The notes under the pieces were generated by a model. The model saw only the letters and a program-made list of their open reading frames with translations. It did not search any database and had not been told where the DNA came from. Below, piece after piece: positions 10,789-21,657 of a DNA stretch of 64,000 nt. The position numbers and the translations under genes are program-made. The DNA is from Adiantum capillus-veneris (Eukaryota; Streptophyta; Polypodiopsida; Polypodiales; Pteridaceae). The DNA is taken from assembly GCA_014529385.2 (NCBI GenBank), contig CM043944.1, forward strand, positions 47,842,768 through 47,906,767, in the 5' to 3' direction. Each line of letters begins with the position of its first letter. Position 1 is the first letter of the stretch.

Positions 10789-12174
10789 TGCCCCCCTTCC
10801 TGATGTAGAATCTGTTCTCGGAAGCTATTGAGTTGAAGCATGTTCGTCGAGGTGGAAGAGCTTTTGAGATGAATGTCCTTAGCCTCCTTCAGTCATTGCA
10901 AAATCAAACAACATTGGCACAATAATTGCATCCTCATAAGCAATTAAAAAGCATATGTAGTTGTAGGCAGACAATGTGATTGGTAACAGAATTTTAAACC
11001 ATTTGTCAGCAATAAACATTAAATTGCAATATAATCAAATGCATAAATAGATGTAAACGTAAAAAATTAAACAAGTCTGGGGTCGCTAATTTAACGATCG
11101 AAAGGCACTAAAGATCGACTATTAATACCATGGGTAAGCTTCTCAATTTTCTCTAGTCAATTAAGTTGTTTAATCGCGAGAGCCAAGTATTTCATGTTCG
11201 AGACTGACTAGAGGCTATACCTAGAAGACCTTGTAGTTAAGCTACGATAAAAATAATTTCTCATGAAATCATCGCCTGACTGATATTTTTTCTTTGACCT
11301 CCCAAAGTCTTTTCACAGTGATTCAATTTTAATGTGTGTGCTTATTTTGTATGCCTTGGGTTTTTTGCTTTTCAAGGAAAAGCACCCACATTGGGAACCT
11401 CTAGGGCTCTAGTACCATAGGCAATACATGTGAGTGAAGTACCAAATCAGGCTGAGATTTCTCTTCCAGCTTAAGATTTTACATTGTGGCACTTTGATTT
11501 TTTATTTTTATTTTTTTTGTTCATTTTCAGCATTTTAATTTTGTAACTTTGGGGGGTCATATAACGTTGTTACCCTCCCCAAGCTCATCACACTAGTAAA
11601 CTCCCTTTATAATACTTAAGCTAAAGGTCAATAGGGACTAAGCCCACTAGAAAGCCCTAGTACATTTCACACAATGCTGCCTAAATCGGATTAAGAACCT
11701 AAGTAACCATTGATTATTAGGAAGGCATTCCCCATGGTATTAAAAGAAGATCTCTAACACCTAGCTTGGTCAAACTAACTTAGTCGGACTGCTTGATTTT
11801 TAAGCCTAGACAAGTGATTATGACAAAAAATTACATTGAATTTAATGTTCGGTACTAAACAAAGGCACTAAATATTATGCTACCAATCACAATCAAAGCA
11901 GACAAACATAGATGCAAAAAACATAAGGGGCAATGCTAATGGACAAGAAACACCTGTTTGTGTTGATGGTCGTGCTTGATTTGAAGAGTGAGTCGAGATA
12001 AAGATTCCATGAAGGTCCAAATCCTAACAACAGCAACACGCTCCTGTACACACTAGGAAACACAAGGAATACCTCTAGGAGGCACATCAGTGGGAAAAGG
12101 TACCAACACTTATTTAACACAACAAAAAAAACATAAGGAACCCTAACCTAATTATTTGCACTCCCCCTAGAGAG
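10789..12174 (-). other. Element 3 conserved 3' non-coding region
   Basis: About 1.4 kb lie between the small ORF and the polypurine tract. Bases 10789-11700 form an inverted repeat with 8681-9531 because Elements 2 and 3 are relatives in opposite orientation. Bases about 11336-11490 are the best conserved part and recur in Element 12 (55010-55165). I see no ORF of note; the 11893-12120 reading frame has no support. Confidence 0.75.
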
Positions 12175-12597
12175 TCAAGGGAATAGGATATTGTAGAGAT
12201 TGGGAGGAAACCCTAAGGCTAAACCCCTATCCTCGTCGTCGAGATAAACAAATTCATCACCCATGAGACCATATGTGCCATCCGTGTAGTCATGTAAATC
12301 TTCTTCTTCGTCATAGGTACCCACGTTTACTAAGAAGGTCACTAGACGCCTATAGTCATCTTGGTCAAAAGGGTACGCTTGTGCAATGGGAGATACACTC
12401 TCTACTAAGTATGGATCAGTCGTGGTCAAGAGACGTATCAGCCATTCTAACTTCTCGGAATTCCTCTCACGTGCTAGCATACCTACCAAATCCCATTCAC
12501 AGGCAAGCACCGGAAAGACCATGTGAAACATTTGTGAAAAGTAACGAGGGTACCTCTCACCCAAGGCAAGAGTGGATGACTCTAGCGTACTAGCCAT
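12175..12597 (-). CDS. Small accessory ORF of family A (unknown function)
   Basis: This is a 140-codon ORF of unrecognised function located after the pol region and before the 3' LTR. The start was placed at MASTLESS, not the upstream in-frame ATG, because the relative at 55715-56137 starts MASSPEAC and both are then exactly 423 bases including stop. Shared features include ERYP followed by FSQ and FH, PVL(A/S)CEWDLV, LARERN, EWLIRL, and a C-terminus FVYLDDEDRGLALG then PP, LYNILFP. The protein is acidic with a glutamate/aspartate cluster near residue 105; I see no signal peptide or membrane segment. Both copies are intact while gag and pol around them are broken. It might be a captured host gene or an element-specific accessory protein. 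Confidence 0.75.
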   Translation of the reverse strand: MASTLESSTLALGERYPRYFSQMFHMVFPVLACEWDLVGMLARERNSEKLEWLIRLLTTTDPYLVESVSPIAQAYPFDQDDYRRLVTFLVNVGTYDEEEDLHDYTDGTYGLMGDEFVYLDDEDRGLALGFPPNLYNILFP

Positions 12598-12733
12598 ATC
12601 TGTACACGCAAATAGATGATGGTTATAGTGCAAATATTACAAGGGTCGTGTTCTTGTGCATAATGTGTTTTTATGATTTTGTGTTATGGCTCTTGCTCTT
12701 TTACTTTTTTATCTTGTTTTTGTGAGTATAAGG

Positions 12734-12850
12734 CTTTATATATACATTCCCTAAGATTGGAGATTTAGAATTCAGGGAGAAAGGTTGAGAGGGGAGTAAG
12801 TGAATCATGACTGTCAGCAAATACTCCCCCCTTCCTTGAGTAGATCATAC
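12734..12850 (-). promoter_or_regulatory. Conserved TATA box and purine tract upstream of the accessory ORF
   Basis: On the minus strand TATATAAAG (12734-12744) lies about 135 bases upstream of the accessory ORF. A purine tract AAGGAAGGGGGGAGT (about 12824-12838) lies upstream of the TATA. Both recur in Element 12 (56309-56319 and about 56400-56415) in the same order. The arrangement resembles a polypurine tract followed by LTR U3. Use as a separate promoter is inference. Confidence 0.5.
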
Positions 12851-13360
12851 CATTTGAAATGAGCTCGTCACCCTTTGAAACCAATCGTTCCAGTTGGTAA
12901 TAGGTGAGGATTTTTGCAAGTAGTTATCTCTTATCTTAGGTGCCTCGTCAAGTTGCAAGGGTGGTAAGGTACTCTCCCAGGATCGAACTTGAAATGGTTC
13001 ATCAGGTGATTCTTGAACACTGGGAGGTGTGGATTCCTTTGTAGCTTCATGGAGATCCACTATTGTAGGTGGAGACTGTGGAGAAGCTTTTGCCTCTATG
13101 GATGTATTACATGAGGAGCTAGAAGCTTCATGGGACTCCCCCCTTCCTGAGCTAGGTTGAACAAATCGTTCTTTCTTCGATACCCAAACTAGCTCTGGAG
13201 TGGGTGTGTAGCATTCTGTGATTTTCTTTGCGCGATCGTCAATTCATTTTGAAGCTACAGGATTGGGCGCACATGGGCCAGGTGATAGGTAAGAACACAA
13301 TCTACGTTTTGGCACCCAGATTTGATCATTTCCTTGATAGTAGCCTTGGGCTTCCAATAG

Positions 13361-13771
13361 TCATTTAGGAATCCAACACAACATTTTCTTACTTTTCTTG
13401 GAGTGAGTGGTACGTTTCTTACAAGGCTTCTGTTTTTTAGTACTAGCCATGGTCACTAAAGGAGCTTTAGGGACCCACTTGTATGTTTTCTTTGTTATAT
13501 TAGGATGAGTCTTGTCAGAAGCTATATGCATTGCTTGTAGCATATTTAACGGTACTGGCATTTCATCCCCCTCATGTGTTACCCAGGTCGTCCCCCTATT
13601 TCGCCAAGTGTCTATGGTTGCTGCTAGGTGGACCCAATCCACATTGTCCGACTCAGTCATCCCAGGTAGTACGTGCCATATGAGAATCTTCCCCAACATC
13701 AGTGTCCGCTTTACACGTGTAACAATACTACAATGGAGCCGAGTGAATTGTGGTGTCAGATCCATGATCAA
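13361..13771 (-). pseudogene. Post-protease linker region of family A
   Basis: This ORF partly overlaps the protease frame and carries the linker segment TKKTYKWVPKAP and a Lys-rich tail, followed beyond its stop by GNDQIWVPK. The same linker occurs in Element 4 (27380-27640) and Element 12 (about 56800-57060), where it follows integrase. In this element RT and integrase appear to have been lost between protease and linker. No catalytic motif is visible. Confidence 0.55.
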
Positions 13772-14309
13772 TTATAAACTTGTTTCCTAGGGGATGTGCT
13801 CGACCCATTACAAGATCCACTCGAATGACAGAATCTTGGAACTGCAAGTAGACATGGTTTTTAGACCAGTCATGCACCATTTTTGCTTCCCTCATGAAAG
13901 GACGTCCTAAGGTCATCTCCGATGCCATAGTGTGTTTTGAGAAATCCATAACAATGAAGGTAATCCTTATTTTATGTCCAAAGACCTTGATCTTGAGATC
14001 TTCTAGCATCCCAATAGGTTTAACAATAGACCCATTGTCCATCTTCACTACTATGGTTGTGGTCGCGAGGTGAGGTCTTTCCATAGTTTCCCAGCAATTT
14101 TTAGTCACAATGCTAACCCCAGCGCCACCATCAAGGATTCCCTTCACAGTTAATCCCTTAGTAGTGATTGGTATGGTCGCATTGGATTCATCACCCTCAA
14201 AGTATTGTCCCAACTTGTTAACAGGTATTTCTATAACAAGGTTCTCATCTAGGTTGGGTTGTGGATCTAAGTGTTCCTCCTCTATTGGCATCTCCCCAGC
14301 TCCATCCAT
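13728..14309 (-). pseudogene. pro: Retropepsin-like aspartic protease of family A
   Basis: About 190 residues. The active-site motif reads GILDGGAGVSIV, where D-G-G replaces the usual D-S/T-G. The downstream half has EMTLGRPFM, matching the ILGRPF/W motif of retrotransposon proteases. It lies directly after the gag C-terminal part on the minus strand, the normal position. The Gly at the second position may be tolerated or may reflect decay. No RT follows. Confidence 0.72.
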
Positions 14310-14940
14310 CTGTGCAAATTGTGGTAGCCCAAACTTCAGTTCTCCATTGAGGAAGGCTCAAAGAGCTGAGACTAGCTCAGGGTCTTTATATAGTTTGAAC
14401 ATGATGGTGGTTCTAACTTCTGAAGACATGAAATCCATCAATTTGGCAATGTTTAACGGCACCTTTTGGACTTCAGTCCCTTGACGTGGGGAAGATGGGA
14501 TCTCCATTTCTTTGATAGGGTCAAGTAGTCCCTCTGTGAACATTCTTTCCATCAAGAAGTGAGTACGCCCACTTTTCCATGACTTTAAGTCACTTTCTTC
14601 TTGGATAACACTAGGTATGTCTAAGGGTCTATGGACTTGGTGAGGTTGTTGTTGCGTAGGAAACATGATGTCTGTAATCTGGATCTTCCTAGGTGGTTGT
14701 TCTAGATCCCTTTGGGTATCTTCTACCAAACTCCTTAATTGCTTGACTCACTCAATCTCCTCTGTAGGGTTTGGGTAAGTTCCTATCTTCTTTTTGGATC
14801 CTGGCCATTGTGGCTCATGAAGATCTTCCTTGTTGGTTTCTATCTTAGTGGTTATTTTGGTCTCCATGGTTTCACCTGAATCAGAATCTTCTTCAGCATC
14901 GTTCATATATACGGGGTCGTCACCAGTCCCTATGTTGGTC
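14310..14940 (-). pseudogene. gag: C-terminal fragment of family A Gag
   Basis: The reading frame LVEDTQRDLEQPPRK and its upstream part match Element 4 Gag (26920-27300) closely, including PQWPGSKKKIGTYPNP. An in-frame TGA near 14742 breaks it. At about 14940 the match jumps to the 5' leader, which shows that the N-terminal two thirds of gag are deleted here. Confidence 0.75.
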
Positions 14941-15632
14941 TTTCAACTGGGGTTTGATTTTTAATTTTTTTTAATGTTTGATTTTTTTGATTAAAGTGTG
15001 TGATAGCTTGAAACGAGCGTATCACTTAGAGGGTCGCCGTGTGCTTTACAGCACAATTTTCGAGCATCTGAAGTTCCGGTGGTCCTCAAAAAATCGATTT
15101 TTAGCTACGTGTGAAGCTAAAATTCGTAATTTTAAAAGGCGACTGAGGCCTAGGCCTGAGCGTGAGCTTGGGCTTGGGTCTGGGAGATATTCCCGATCCC
15201 GGTCCTTCCTTTAAATGTTTTTATTTTTTTCTTTTTAAGGATAAGGTCGTCGCGGCCTGCGCGAGAGTACACACACACTCTATCTACCTACTTCTAACTA
15301 ATACACCTACTGTTACACACTAACACACTCTATTAGCTCTCACATATCTACTTCCTACTTACTGTACATTACATTACACAGAAAACTAACAACCTTAATA
15401 CACAGAGAATAAACACAGTACCTTTGAAAAGTCCATTAACAAAGAAAACTAACAACCTTAATACACAGAGAATAAACACAGTACCTTTGAAAACTCCATT
15501 AACAAAAAAAATACATAGTTTAACACAAAATCCTTCTTCTCAACACACACACCCTCCTTCCTTACCTTTCCTACAATTGAAATTGCACCACAAAAGAAGC
15601 ACAGACTGCCATTCAAGCTTAGTGTATGGCAT
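14941..15632 (-). other. Element 3 5' leader
   Basis: About 690 bases between the primer site and the gag remnant match 17572-18220 of Element 4, for example the block around CTCGCGCAGGCCGC. A 60-base segment containing CCTTAATACACAGAG is tandemly duplicated at about 15385-15500. No coding sequence is seen. Confidence 0.75.
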
Positions 15633-15650
15633 TCCCCAACAGTGGCGCCA
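15633..15650 (-). other. Primer-binding site, tRNA-Asp type
   Basis: On the minus strand TGGCGCCACTGTTGGGGA follows the LTR after four bases. It matches the family consensus TGGCGCCGTTGCCGGGGA except at three positions; that consensus is complementary to the 3' end of plant tRNA-Asp. Confidence 0.85.
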
Positions 15651-15654
15651 AAAA

Positions 15655-15881
15655 TGTGCGCGTATGTCGCACGTGTCAATGCAAGGAACTTGCCGATACA
15701 CCGCGTGCGAGCCACAAATGGCTCCAAGCACACAACAAGCCTAAACTAGTAAGCTCAAAGATGATGATGGTGTGTTACTCACCGCTCTACGCTTGCTTCG
15801 TGGAGGATTCCTCGCCGCGAAGAAGAGGGAGACGCCGCTATGCCACGCTCAACCGCCTCACCGCCATCGTGCCGCCGCAAT

Positions 15882-15947
<66 letters not shown>

Positions 15948-16260
15948 GCATACACACACACACAAGGAGATGAAGAAGAAGAAGATGGAGATGGAGCAAG
16001 AGCACTCTTCAATTGCACAAATGAGAGAATGAGTGAATTTTAGGTTTAGTTGACTTTTATATGAGCTCACCCCATCACAGTTGAGCGCCCATGCTTAGCC
16101 AACTAATCCCTTGAATGTTACAATTAGAGTGCGCCTCTCATCGGCGATCACTCTTACCCTTTTCCTATTGGACCGACAAGCCCGGTACTTGACTCTACCA
16201 AGTAAATAGTACAACGTCCGTCCTAGGTGATATGGTGTCCGTGAGTTGTGAGGGTTAACA
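15655..16260 (-). repeat. Element 3 5' LTR
   Basis: A 606-base LTR, sense strand TGTTAACCCTCAC to CGCGCACA, with a TATA box at 16054-16063 and a (CT)n tract at 15893-15945. It is nearly identical to 10169-10788 outside the microsatellite. Confidence 0.93.
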
Positions 16261-16442
16261 GCAGTTGATCCTTCTTCTTTACTGCACAGGATCCTTCACG
16301 ACGGCAGCATTGAGAGGTGAGTGACACACCATTGTTCTTTGAGCTTGCTAGGATTCTCTAGTTGTGTGTTTGCAGCCTTTCGAGGCTCACACACAGTGCA
16401 CAGGAAAGTTCCCAACCTTTAACACATACGACAAAGCGTACA
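16261..16442 (+). repeat. Element 2 3' LTR, right part
   Basis: After the GCAGT duplication the sequence GTGAGTGACACACC then GAGCTTGCTAGG and GTGTGTTTGCAGCC aligns with the U5 end of family A LTRs (compare 17424-17549), with many differences. It completes the LTR interrupted at 10168. The end is placed only approximately. Confidence 0.7.
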
Positions 16443-17034
16443 ACATCTAAGTCAAGCTACACTCAAACAACCGAAATCACCAAAAGCTAGTCGATAATCG
16501 GCAAACAAATCATAACTATTACAGCATCAAACGATATCCAAACTTACGAAACTTTTAGGACGTGTTTATAAGACACATGATTATGGTCTCAAATCTCACT
16601 TTAGGTCAAGTGCAAAAATCACGATTATTAACAGCAGTGAGCTTTTGACATAGTCGTTTTCGACCTACAATGCATCTAAATACTTAGCAATGATGGCCCA
16701 ATACCCTGCCTATACTTATTTTATGATTTTCTAGCTTAAATTCCTACTTATGATGAAATAAGGCCGCGGGTGGGCGACACTAAATGCTACGCTTTGCATA
16801 CCATAACTAGAATCCACATCACTTCGCTCTTGAGAATTCACAAGACTTAGAGACAAGCAGTAACACAAAAAGACTTCATCTATTAAATCTGCTTTCTGTA
16901 AAATAGAAAGCTTGAATGTACATATAAGAGGTGCATATGGTATATTTTTCTCACCAAGCAAAAGCACATGTTTATCATTGGCCATAAAGGATAAGGAGTT
17001 GTGTTCATAATTAGTGTGCAATGTGTTTCATAAA
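16443..17034. other. Unassigned 590-base segment
   Basis: This is AT-rich sequence between the end of the Element 2 LTR and the truncated LTR of Element 4. It has no match elsewhere in the window and no convincing ORF. It may be old flanking DNA or a piece of an unrelated repeat. Confidence 0.5.
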
Positions 17035-17200
17035 CCATTCAAGGGATTAGTTGGCTAAGCATGGGCGCCCAAGTGTGAATGGGGCGAGCTCATATAAAAG
17101 TCAACTAAACCTAAAATTCGCTCATTCTCTCATTTGTGCAATTGAAGAGTGCTCTTGCTCCATCTCCATCTTCTTCTTCTTCTTCTTCATCTTCATCTCC

Positions 17201-17293
<93 letters not shown>

Positions 17294-17549
17294 AGAGAGA
17301 GAGAGAGAGAGTGCGATTGAGCATTGCGGCGGCACGATGGCGGCGAGGCGGTTGAGCGCGGCATAGCGGCATCTCCCTCTTCTTCGCGGCGAGAATCCTC
17401 CACGACAGGAAGCGTAGAGCGGTGAGTGACACACCAACGCCATCTTTGAGCTTAATAGTTTAGGCTTGTTGTGTGCTTGGAGCCATTTGTGGCTCGCACA
17501 CAGTGTATCGACAAGTTCCTTGTATTCACACGTGCGACATACGTGCACA
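17035..17549 (+). repeat. Element 4 5' LTR (left end missing)
   Basis: Homology to family A LTRs begins at CATTCAAGGGATTAG and ends GTGCACA at 17549, so roughly the first 150 bases are lost. The TATA box CATATAAAAG is at 17091-17100. A (GT)n tract of about 84 bases (17202-17285) and a short (GA)n follow. Confidence 0.9.
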
Positions 17550-17553
17550 TTTT

Positions 17554-17571
17554 TGGCGCCGTTGCCGGGGA
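17554..17571 (+). other. Primer-binding site, tRNA-Asp
   Basis: TGGCGCCGTTGCCGGGGA lies four bases after the LTR end and is a perfect match to the complement of the plant tRNA-Asp 3' end. This primer type is common in the Athila/Tat side of plant gypsy elements. Confidence 0.93.
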
Positions 17572-18423
17572 ATGCCATACACTAAGCTTGAATGGCACTC
17601 TGCGCTTCTTTCATGGTGCAATTTCAATTTTAGGAAGGATAGGGAAGGAGGGTGTGTGTGTGTTGAGAAGAAGGATTTTGTGTTGCTACTGTGTAATTTT
17701 TTGTTAATGAAGTTTTGAAAGGTTACTGTGTTTTCTCTGTGTAAGGTATTAGTATTAAGGTTGTTAGTTTTGTGTAATGTAATGTACAATAAGTAGGAAG
17801 TAGATCTGTGAGAGGTAATGAAGTGTGTTAGTGTGTAGCAGTAGGTGTATTAGTTGTAAGTAGGTAGGTAGAGTGTGTGTGTGTGTGTGCTCTCGCGCAG
17901 GCCGCAACGACCTTATCCTTTTTTTTAAATATTTTTAAAAAATAATAAATAAATAAAAATTTAAAGGTAGGACCGGGATCGAGAATATCTCCCAGACCCA
18001 AGCCCAAAGCTCACGCTCAGGCTTAGGCATCAGTCGTCCTTTAAAATTACGTATTTTAGCTTCATACGTAGCGACAAATTGGCTTTTTTGAGGACCAACG
18101 GAGCTTCAGGTGACCGAACGTTTTGTTGTAAAGCGCACCGCGACCCTATGAGTGATACACTCGTTTTGAGCTATCACACACTTTAATCAAAAAACCGATT
18201 ATTCAAAAATATTAAAAAACATATTATAAAATAAAATAAAATAAAAAAACGAGTGAAAACGGACGCCTAAAAAAGTAAGCGGTTAACCTTCGAGGTTAAT
18301 CGCCGATGCTTGTAGGTTGTCAAAGGCACATGCATCTGCGCTCTGGTCGTGTGCTAGACACGGAGCAACTAGAGAGAATTTCGACTTACGCGAGTTCTCA
18401 TTATCCACCTACCTTAGGTTTCC
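17572..18423 (+). other. Element 4 5' leader
   Basis: About 850 bases of leader with a GT tract near 17874-17888 and an A-rich stretch near 18190-18250. It matches the leader of Element 3 in inverse orientation. I see no ORF. Confidence 0.7.
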
Positions 18424-20519
18424 TTGCCCTCGACGGGGACCCAAGGTAGTACAAACCAAGACCCGAACATAGCGGCTAGTGACTCTTCCTCTGACTACGA
18501 CGTCATGGAGGGTTTCCCAATGCCTAATCCCGATAGCTCAAGCCAAGACATGAATGCCATGAGCCCGCGGTCCGGGTCGAGCGTGCTTAGCCGCTTGAAG
18601 GAAACCTTTAGTAGAGCCACTCGCTCCGAACATGGAGCTAATGATGTAAATGAGAGGGGTGGGGAAGTAAATTCTCCATTCATGACCAACGTAGACCCTA
18701 TACCCTTAGAGAATGTGCACGTGAATACTTCATTCATTGCACCTCCTGACTCTTCAGAGCTAATTTCCTCCGAGGTCATATTACCCGATGGTAGAAGCCT
18801 TGCCGAAGTGCAAGAGGTTGAGCGATATATCATTGCAGCAAGGAAAAAGGAAGTCGAGAGTTTACGCAAGGTAGAGCAAAAAAGAGAGTTAAAAGCGAAA
18901 GCCCCTATGTCAATATCCTTGCTAGGAGAGCAATCGAGTGCTTCTGACTTAGCAACCGCTAAGGGCCAACCCCTAGAAAGCAACATTGCATCTAGCTCAA
19001 AGGACACCCCTAGCACCTCAATCCGCAGCGTTCTTAAATGAGAACTGGGAGTACGAACTACAAACAGAAACTCTAACCGATCTAAACACAGGTCACACCT
19101 ATCACGTGGGTTGGTTAGATATCCTGCAATCCACAATGGGTGCTACTAGTGTGGAGGATCAACAACAAAGAGTTTGTGAGGTCATCCATAGGGTCATTGA
19201 GTTAGAGAGACAGAACAAGGGGATCAACATGCCTTCAACGAGTCTCATGAGATTCTTGGATACAGGGAAGGCTAAACAACCAACCTTATCACAAATGGAG
19301 ACTCCCTCGGTAAGTCCGATAAATCCCCCATATGTTGTTTCCCCAGGGGTCTCGGTGCAATATGAGCCCACAAGTGATAGCTTTACCTTTCCAAGTCTAG
19401 CTCATCTTTCCCTTGATGACACCACAGCTACCATGCCTACCCCAATGATGGGCATGCCAAGAAACATGCCATGGACCTCATTTGTTAATAAATCACCGCT
19501 ACATGGTAGCTCAATGCCTGCAACAGTACCTACAAGTGTGTACCAATCGTATACACCCATGGGTCCTCGTACTCATGTAGTCCCTACTCCTCCCATTGTT
19601 TCGACTACCTATGCTCCACAACCACAACACCCAAGCTCTTATTTCCATGGGACTATACCGGCTAGCATTAGCATATCACATCCGATGTCTGCTATGCCTC
19701 GGGCCACCCATATGAACTATGGACCACCACATGGCACAACATCGTACCCAACGCGGAACCCAAGGGCTTCCTATGCGCCAAGCCCAATGCCAATACCTAC
19801 TCCATATGTAGTCTCGGGAGTGCCTTCACCCATGGTACCTGCTCACTTAGGTGACTTGGCAACATTTGCTCAAGCTATTGGTCGATCTATCACTGAGAAT
19901 ATGTGCAACACGCCTGATAGAGAACCTAGAAGTAAGGCAGTGCAAATAGCCAAGCTCGCACAAAAATTTAGTGGAGATGGAAATGTGAGAAAGCATATCG
20001 AAGTGTTTGAACAAATATGCGATTCTCTAGGAGAACACAATGACCTACATAAGAGTAATGCTTTAAGCCTAACCTTAAGTGGGAAGGCAGGGGATTGGTA
20101 TAGAACCCTAAGGGTGGAAGAAAAAATGATTTACCCTACTCTTAGGAGACTGTTCTTGAAAGAATACATACAAAAGGGAGTGCTTTGGGGTGTAGCCTCT
20201 CAACTCTAGAAAGCCCAACGAGAGGAAGGAGAGTCAGTGAGAGACTTTATTAGTCGATTAAAGCATTTGAATTCTCGTTGTAATCCAAATGAGCGCTTCA
20301 ATAATAATCAATTGTTTGATAAATTCATTAGGGGATTACGACATGAGGATATCTACAATGGCCTAGTCATTAGAGGTATCACCACTTGGGAAGCAGTCAC
20401 CACCAATGCGATCCAATTGGAGGATAATTTAATGATTCAAGGAGAAAGAGTGTCTGTTGAGTCTAAATCTATTAGCTCACAAGCATCAGGGCATCAGCCA
20501 ATGACCCTAAAGCCTATTG
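18424..20519 (+). pseudogene. gag: Family A Gag, 5' part
   Basis: The first ORF begins MPSTGTQGSTNQDPN. Its annotated end at 19041 is caused by a frameshift: Element 11 has five more bases at the equivalent point (about 52158). The frame then continues from 18986 to 20209 with a Pro/Met-rich central region and a gag core (HIEVFEQICDSLGEHND, SLSGKAGDWYRTL-like, LRRLFLKEYI). A TAG at 20207-20209 interrupts it; in Element 11 the same codon is TAA. It resumes with VRDFISRLKHLNSRCNPNE and IRGLRHEDIYNG. Copia Element 5 interrupts it at 20524/20525. Confidence 0.8.
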
Positions 20520-20524
20520 CTAAG

Positions 20525-20716
20525 TGTTGGGATATAAAGCCCAATGTGGTCGCCCAGGTAAGTGGGCGGGCCACCAAGTATGTACACATATTCTTTTGTT
20601 AAAACCTAATAAGAACTCACTATGCTCTACACATTACAGTAGAGCGATTTCACCATATTGTCGTGCTCTTCTTCTCGCACTCTCTCTCGCGTCGCACTTT
20701 CGCTCGTACTCCTTCA
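20525..20716 (+). repeat. Element 5 5' LTR
   Basis: Begins TGTTGGGATATAAAGCCC and ends CTCCTTCA. It is very short for an LTR and matches 25727-25918 over its whole length. Confidence 0.96.
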
Positions 20717-20718
20717 AC

Positions 20719-20730
20719 TGGTATCAGAGC
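20719..20730 (+). other. Primer-binding site, initiator tRNA-Met
   Basis: TGGTATCAGAGC lies two bases after the 5' LTR, the standard copia position. Confidence 0.94.
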
Positions 20731-21657
20731 TCAGATCGAGGCTAGGGGCAGCACTGCAGGAGGCTAGAGTCACCAACTCAGATTGGAGTGAAATTCGACA
20801 GGCAAAGACACGGCCCCAAATCTCGTGGGATTGCCCGAAGGGCCCAAAGGGCTCGGTGTTGTCAGAATTTCATTCTGAGGTCATCTCGGCCACCGTTCGG
20901 CTTCGACAAAGGTCTGCGCAGGCCATTTTCGGCTACGTGGCCTCGACGGGTGCAGATCCGACTCTGCAAATTTGGGGTTTTCGGCCTACGACTGTAGGTG
21001 CTGAGGATATCGACACTCCCAGAGTGTTGATTTGTGGCTGTCTACACATCGAAGGACGGCTCACAGTTCTTGGAGGCGTGTCACATACGACACAGGCGCA
21101 TCTACACACAGACTATAGGCGACATCCACTAGTTCATCAGGTAGCTTGTGTTTGCTGCTTGATATTCCAGATTTCATCCTGACATTGCAGGTACTTCCAC
21201 ATGGGATGTATTGTCAGAGATGATGTATGTCTGTTGAGGGTTTGCTGGCTGTGAGTCACGCAGCAAACAACCGCCACAGCGGTTACAGCATACAGTGGGA
21301 AATTTGTGGATGTATGACTTTGTGGGAAGTCTATGTACTGTCAGATTTACTGCAGCCTTTGTTGAGGGTCAAGTGAGGTTTTATTGAGCGAGGGGATTCT
21401 CGAATGTTGAGATCCTTTCGGTGATACAGGTCTTGGAGCGATCCCTCGAGCACCCTTAGATAGGCAGCTAGGATGTATTGACTGTGAGTTAGACAGTTGG
21501 GATTGCATCTTTGCTTTAGTGCCGTTGAGGCATTGTCGCAGTCTATGCTTATAGGACAGTGACAGGACAGACAGGTTGATATTGGTTCAGAGGTCAGTTT
21601 ACAGGGGAAACTCTGTCGAATTTTTCCCAGAAAAGTAAACTACTGTGAAGCGTAGTT
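20731..21657 (+). other. Element 5 leader
   Basis: More than 900 bases precede the gag start. The ORF crossing it (20658-21182) starts inside the LTR and has no retroelement motif, so I treat the stretch as untranslated leader. Confidence 0.7.

Larger units (their letters stand above)
10169..16260 (-). mobile_element. Element 3: family A gypsy element with gag and RT/integrase deleted
   Basis: Both LTRs, the PBS and the polypurine tract are present, so the ends are well defined. The flanks are GCAGC (10164-10168) and GCAGT (16261-16265), a 5-bp duplication with one mismatch. Removing the element joins the two halves of the Element 2 LTR. On the minus strand the order is leader, end of gag, protease, linker, a small ORF, conserved 3' region. 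The leader jumps directly to the end of gag near 14940, so most of gag is deleted compared with Element 4; RT and integrase are also absent. It must have depended on a relative for transposition. Confidence 0.9.
8681..16442 (+). mobile_element. Element 2: 3' part of a family A gypsy element, doubly interrupted
   Basis: Bases 8681-9531 are the 3' internal end of a plus-strand family A element, and 9532-10168 plus 16266 to about 16442 are its 3' LTR. The internal part matches Element 3 (10789-11700) and parts of Element 12 in reverse orientation. Element 1 truncates it on the left, and Element 3 is inserted in its LTR. The LTR is clearly diverged from the other family A LTRs, so this is an older copy or another subfamily. 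The right LTR end is uncertain (candidates 16433 or 16442). Confidence 0.82.

Noticed and set aside
8681-11700. A large inverted repeat that could be taken for a foldback or MITE-type DNA transposon.
   Set aside because: The arms are the 3' ends of two family A retrotransposons in opposite orientation, each with its own polypurine tract and LTR.
18495-19136. A 213-residue minus-strand ORF opposite gag.
   Set aside because: It is a shadow of the plus-strand Gag frame, whose homologues in Elements 3 and 11 confirm the plus strand.
20658-21182. A 174-residue ORF starting in the Element 5 LTR.
   Set aside because: It covers the LTR, primer site and leader and has no retroelement motif; the Gag start lies downstream at 21658.
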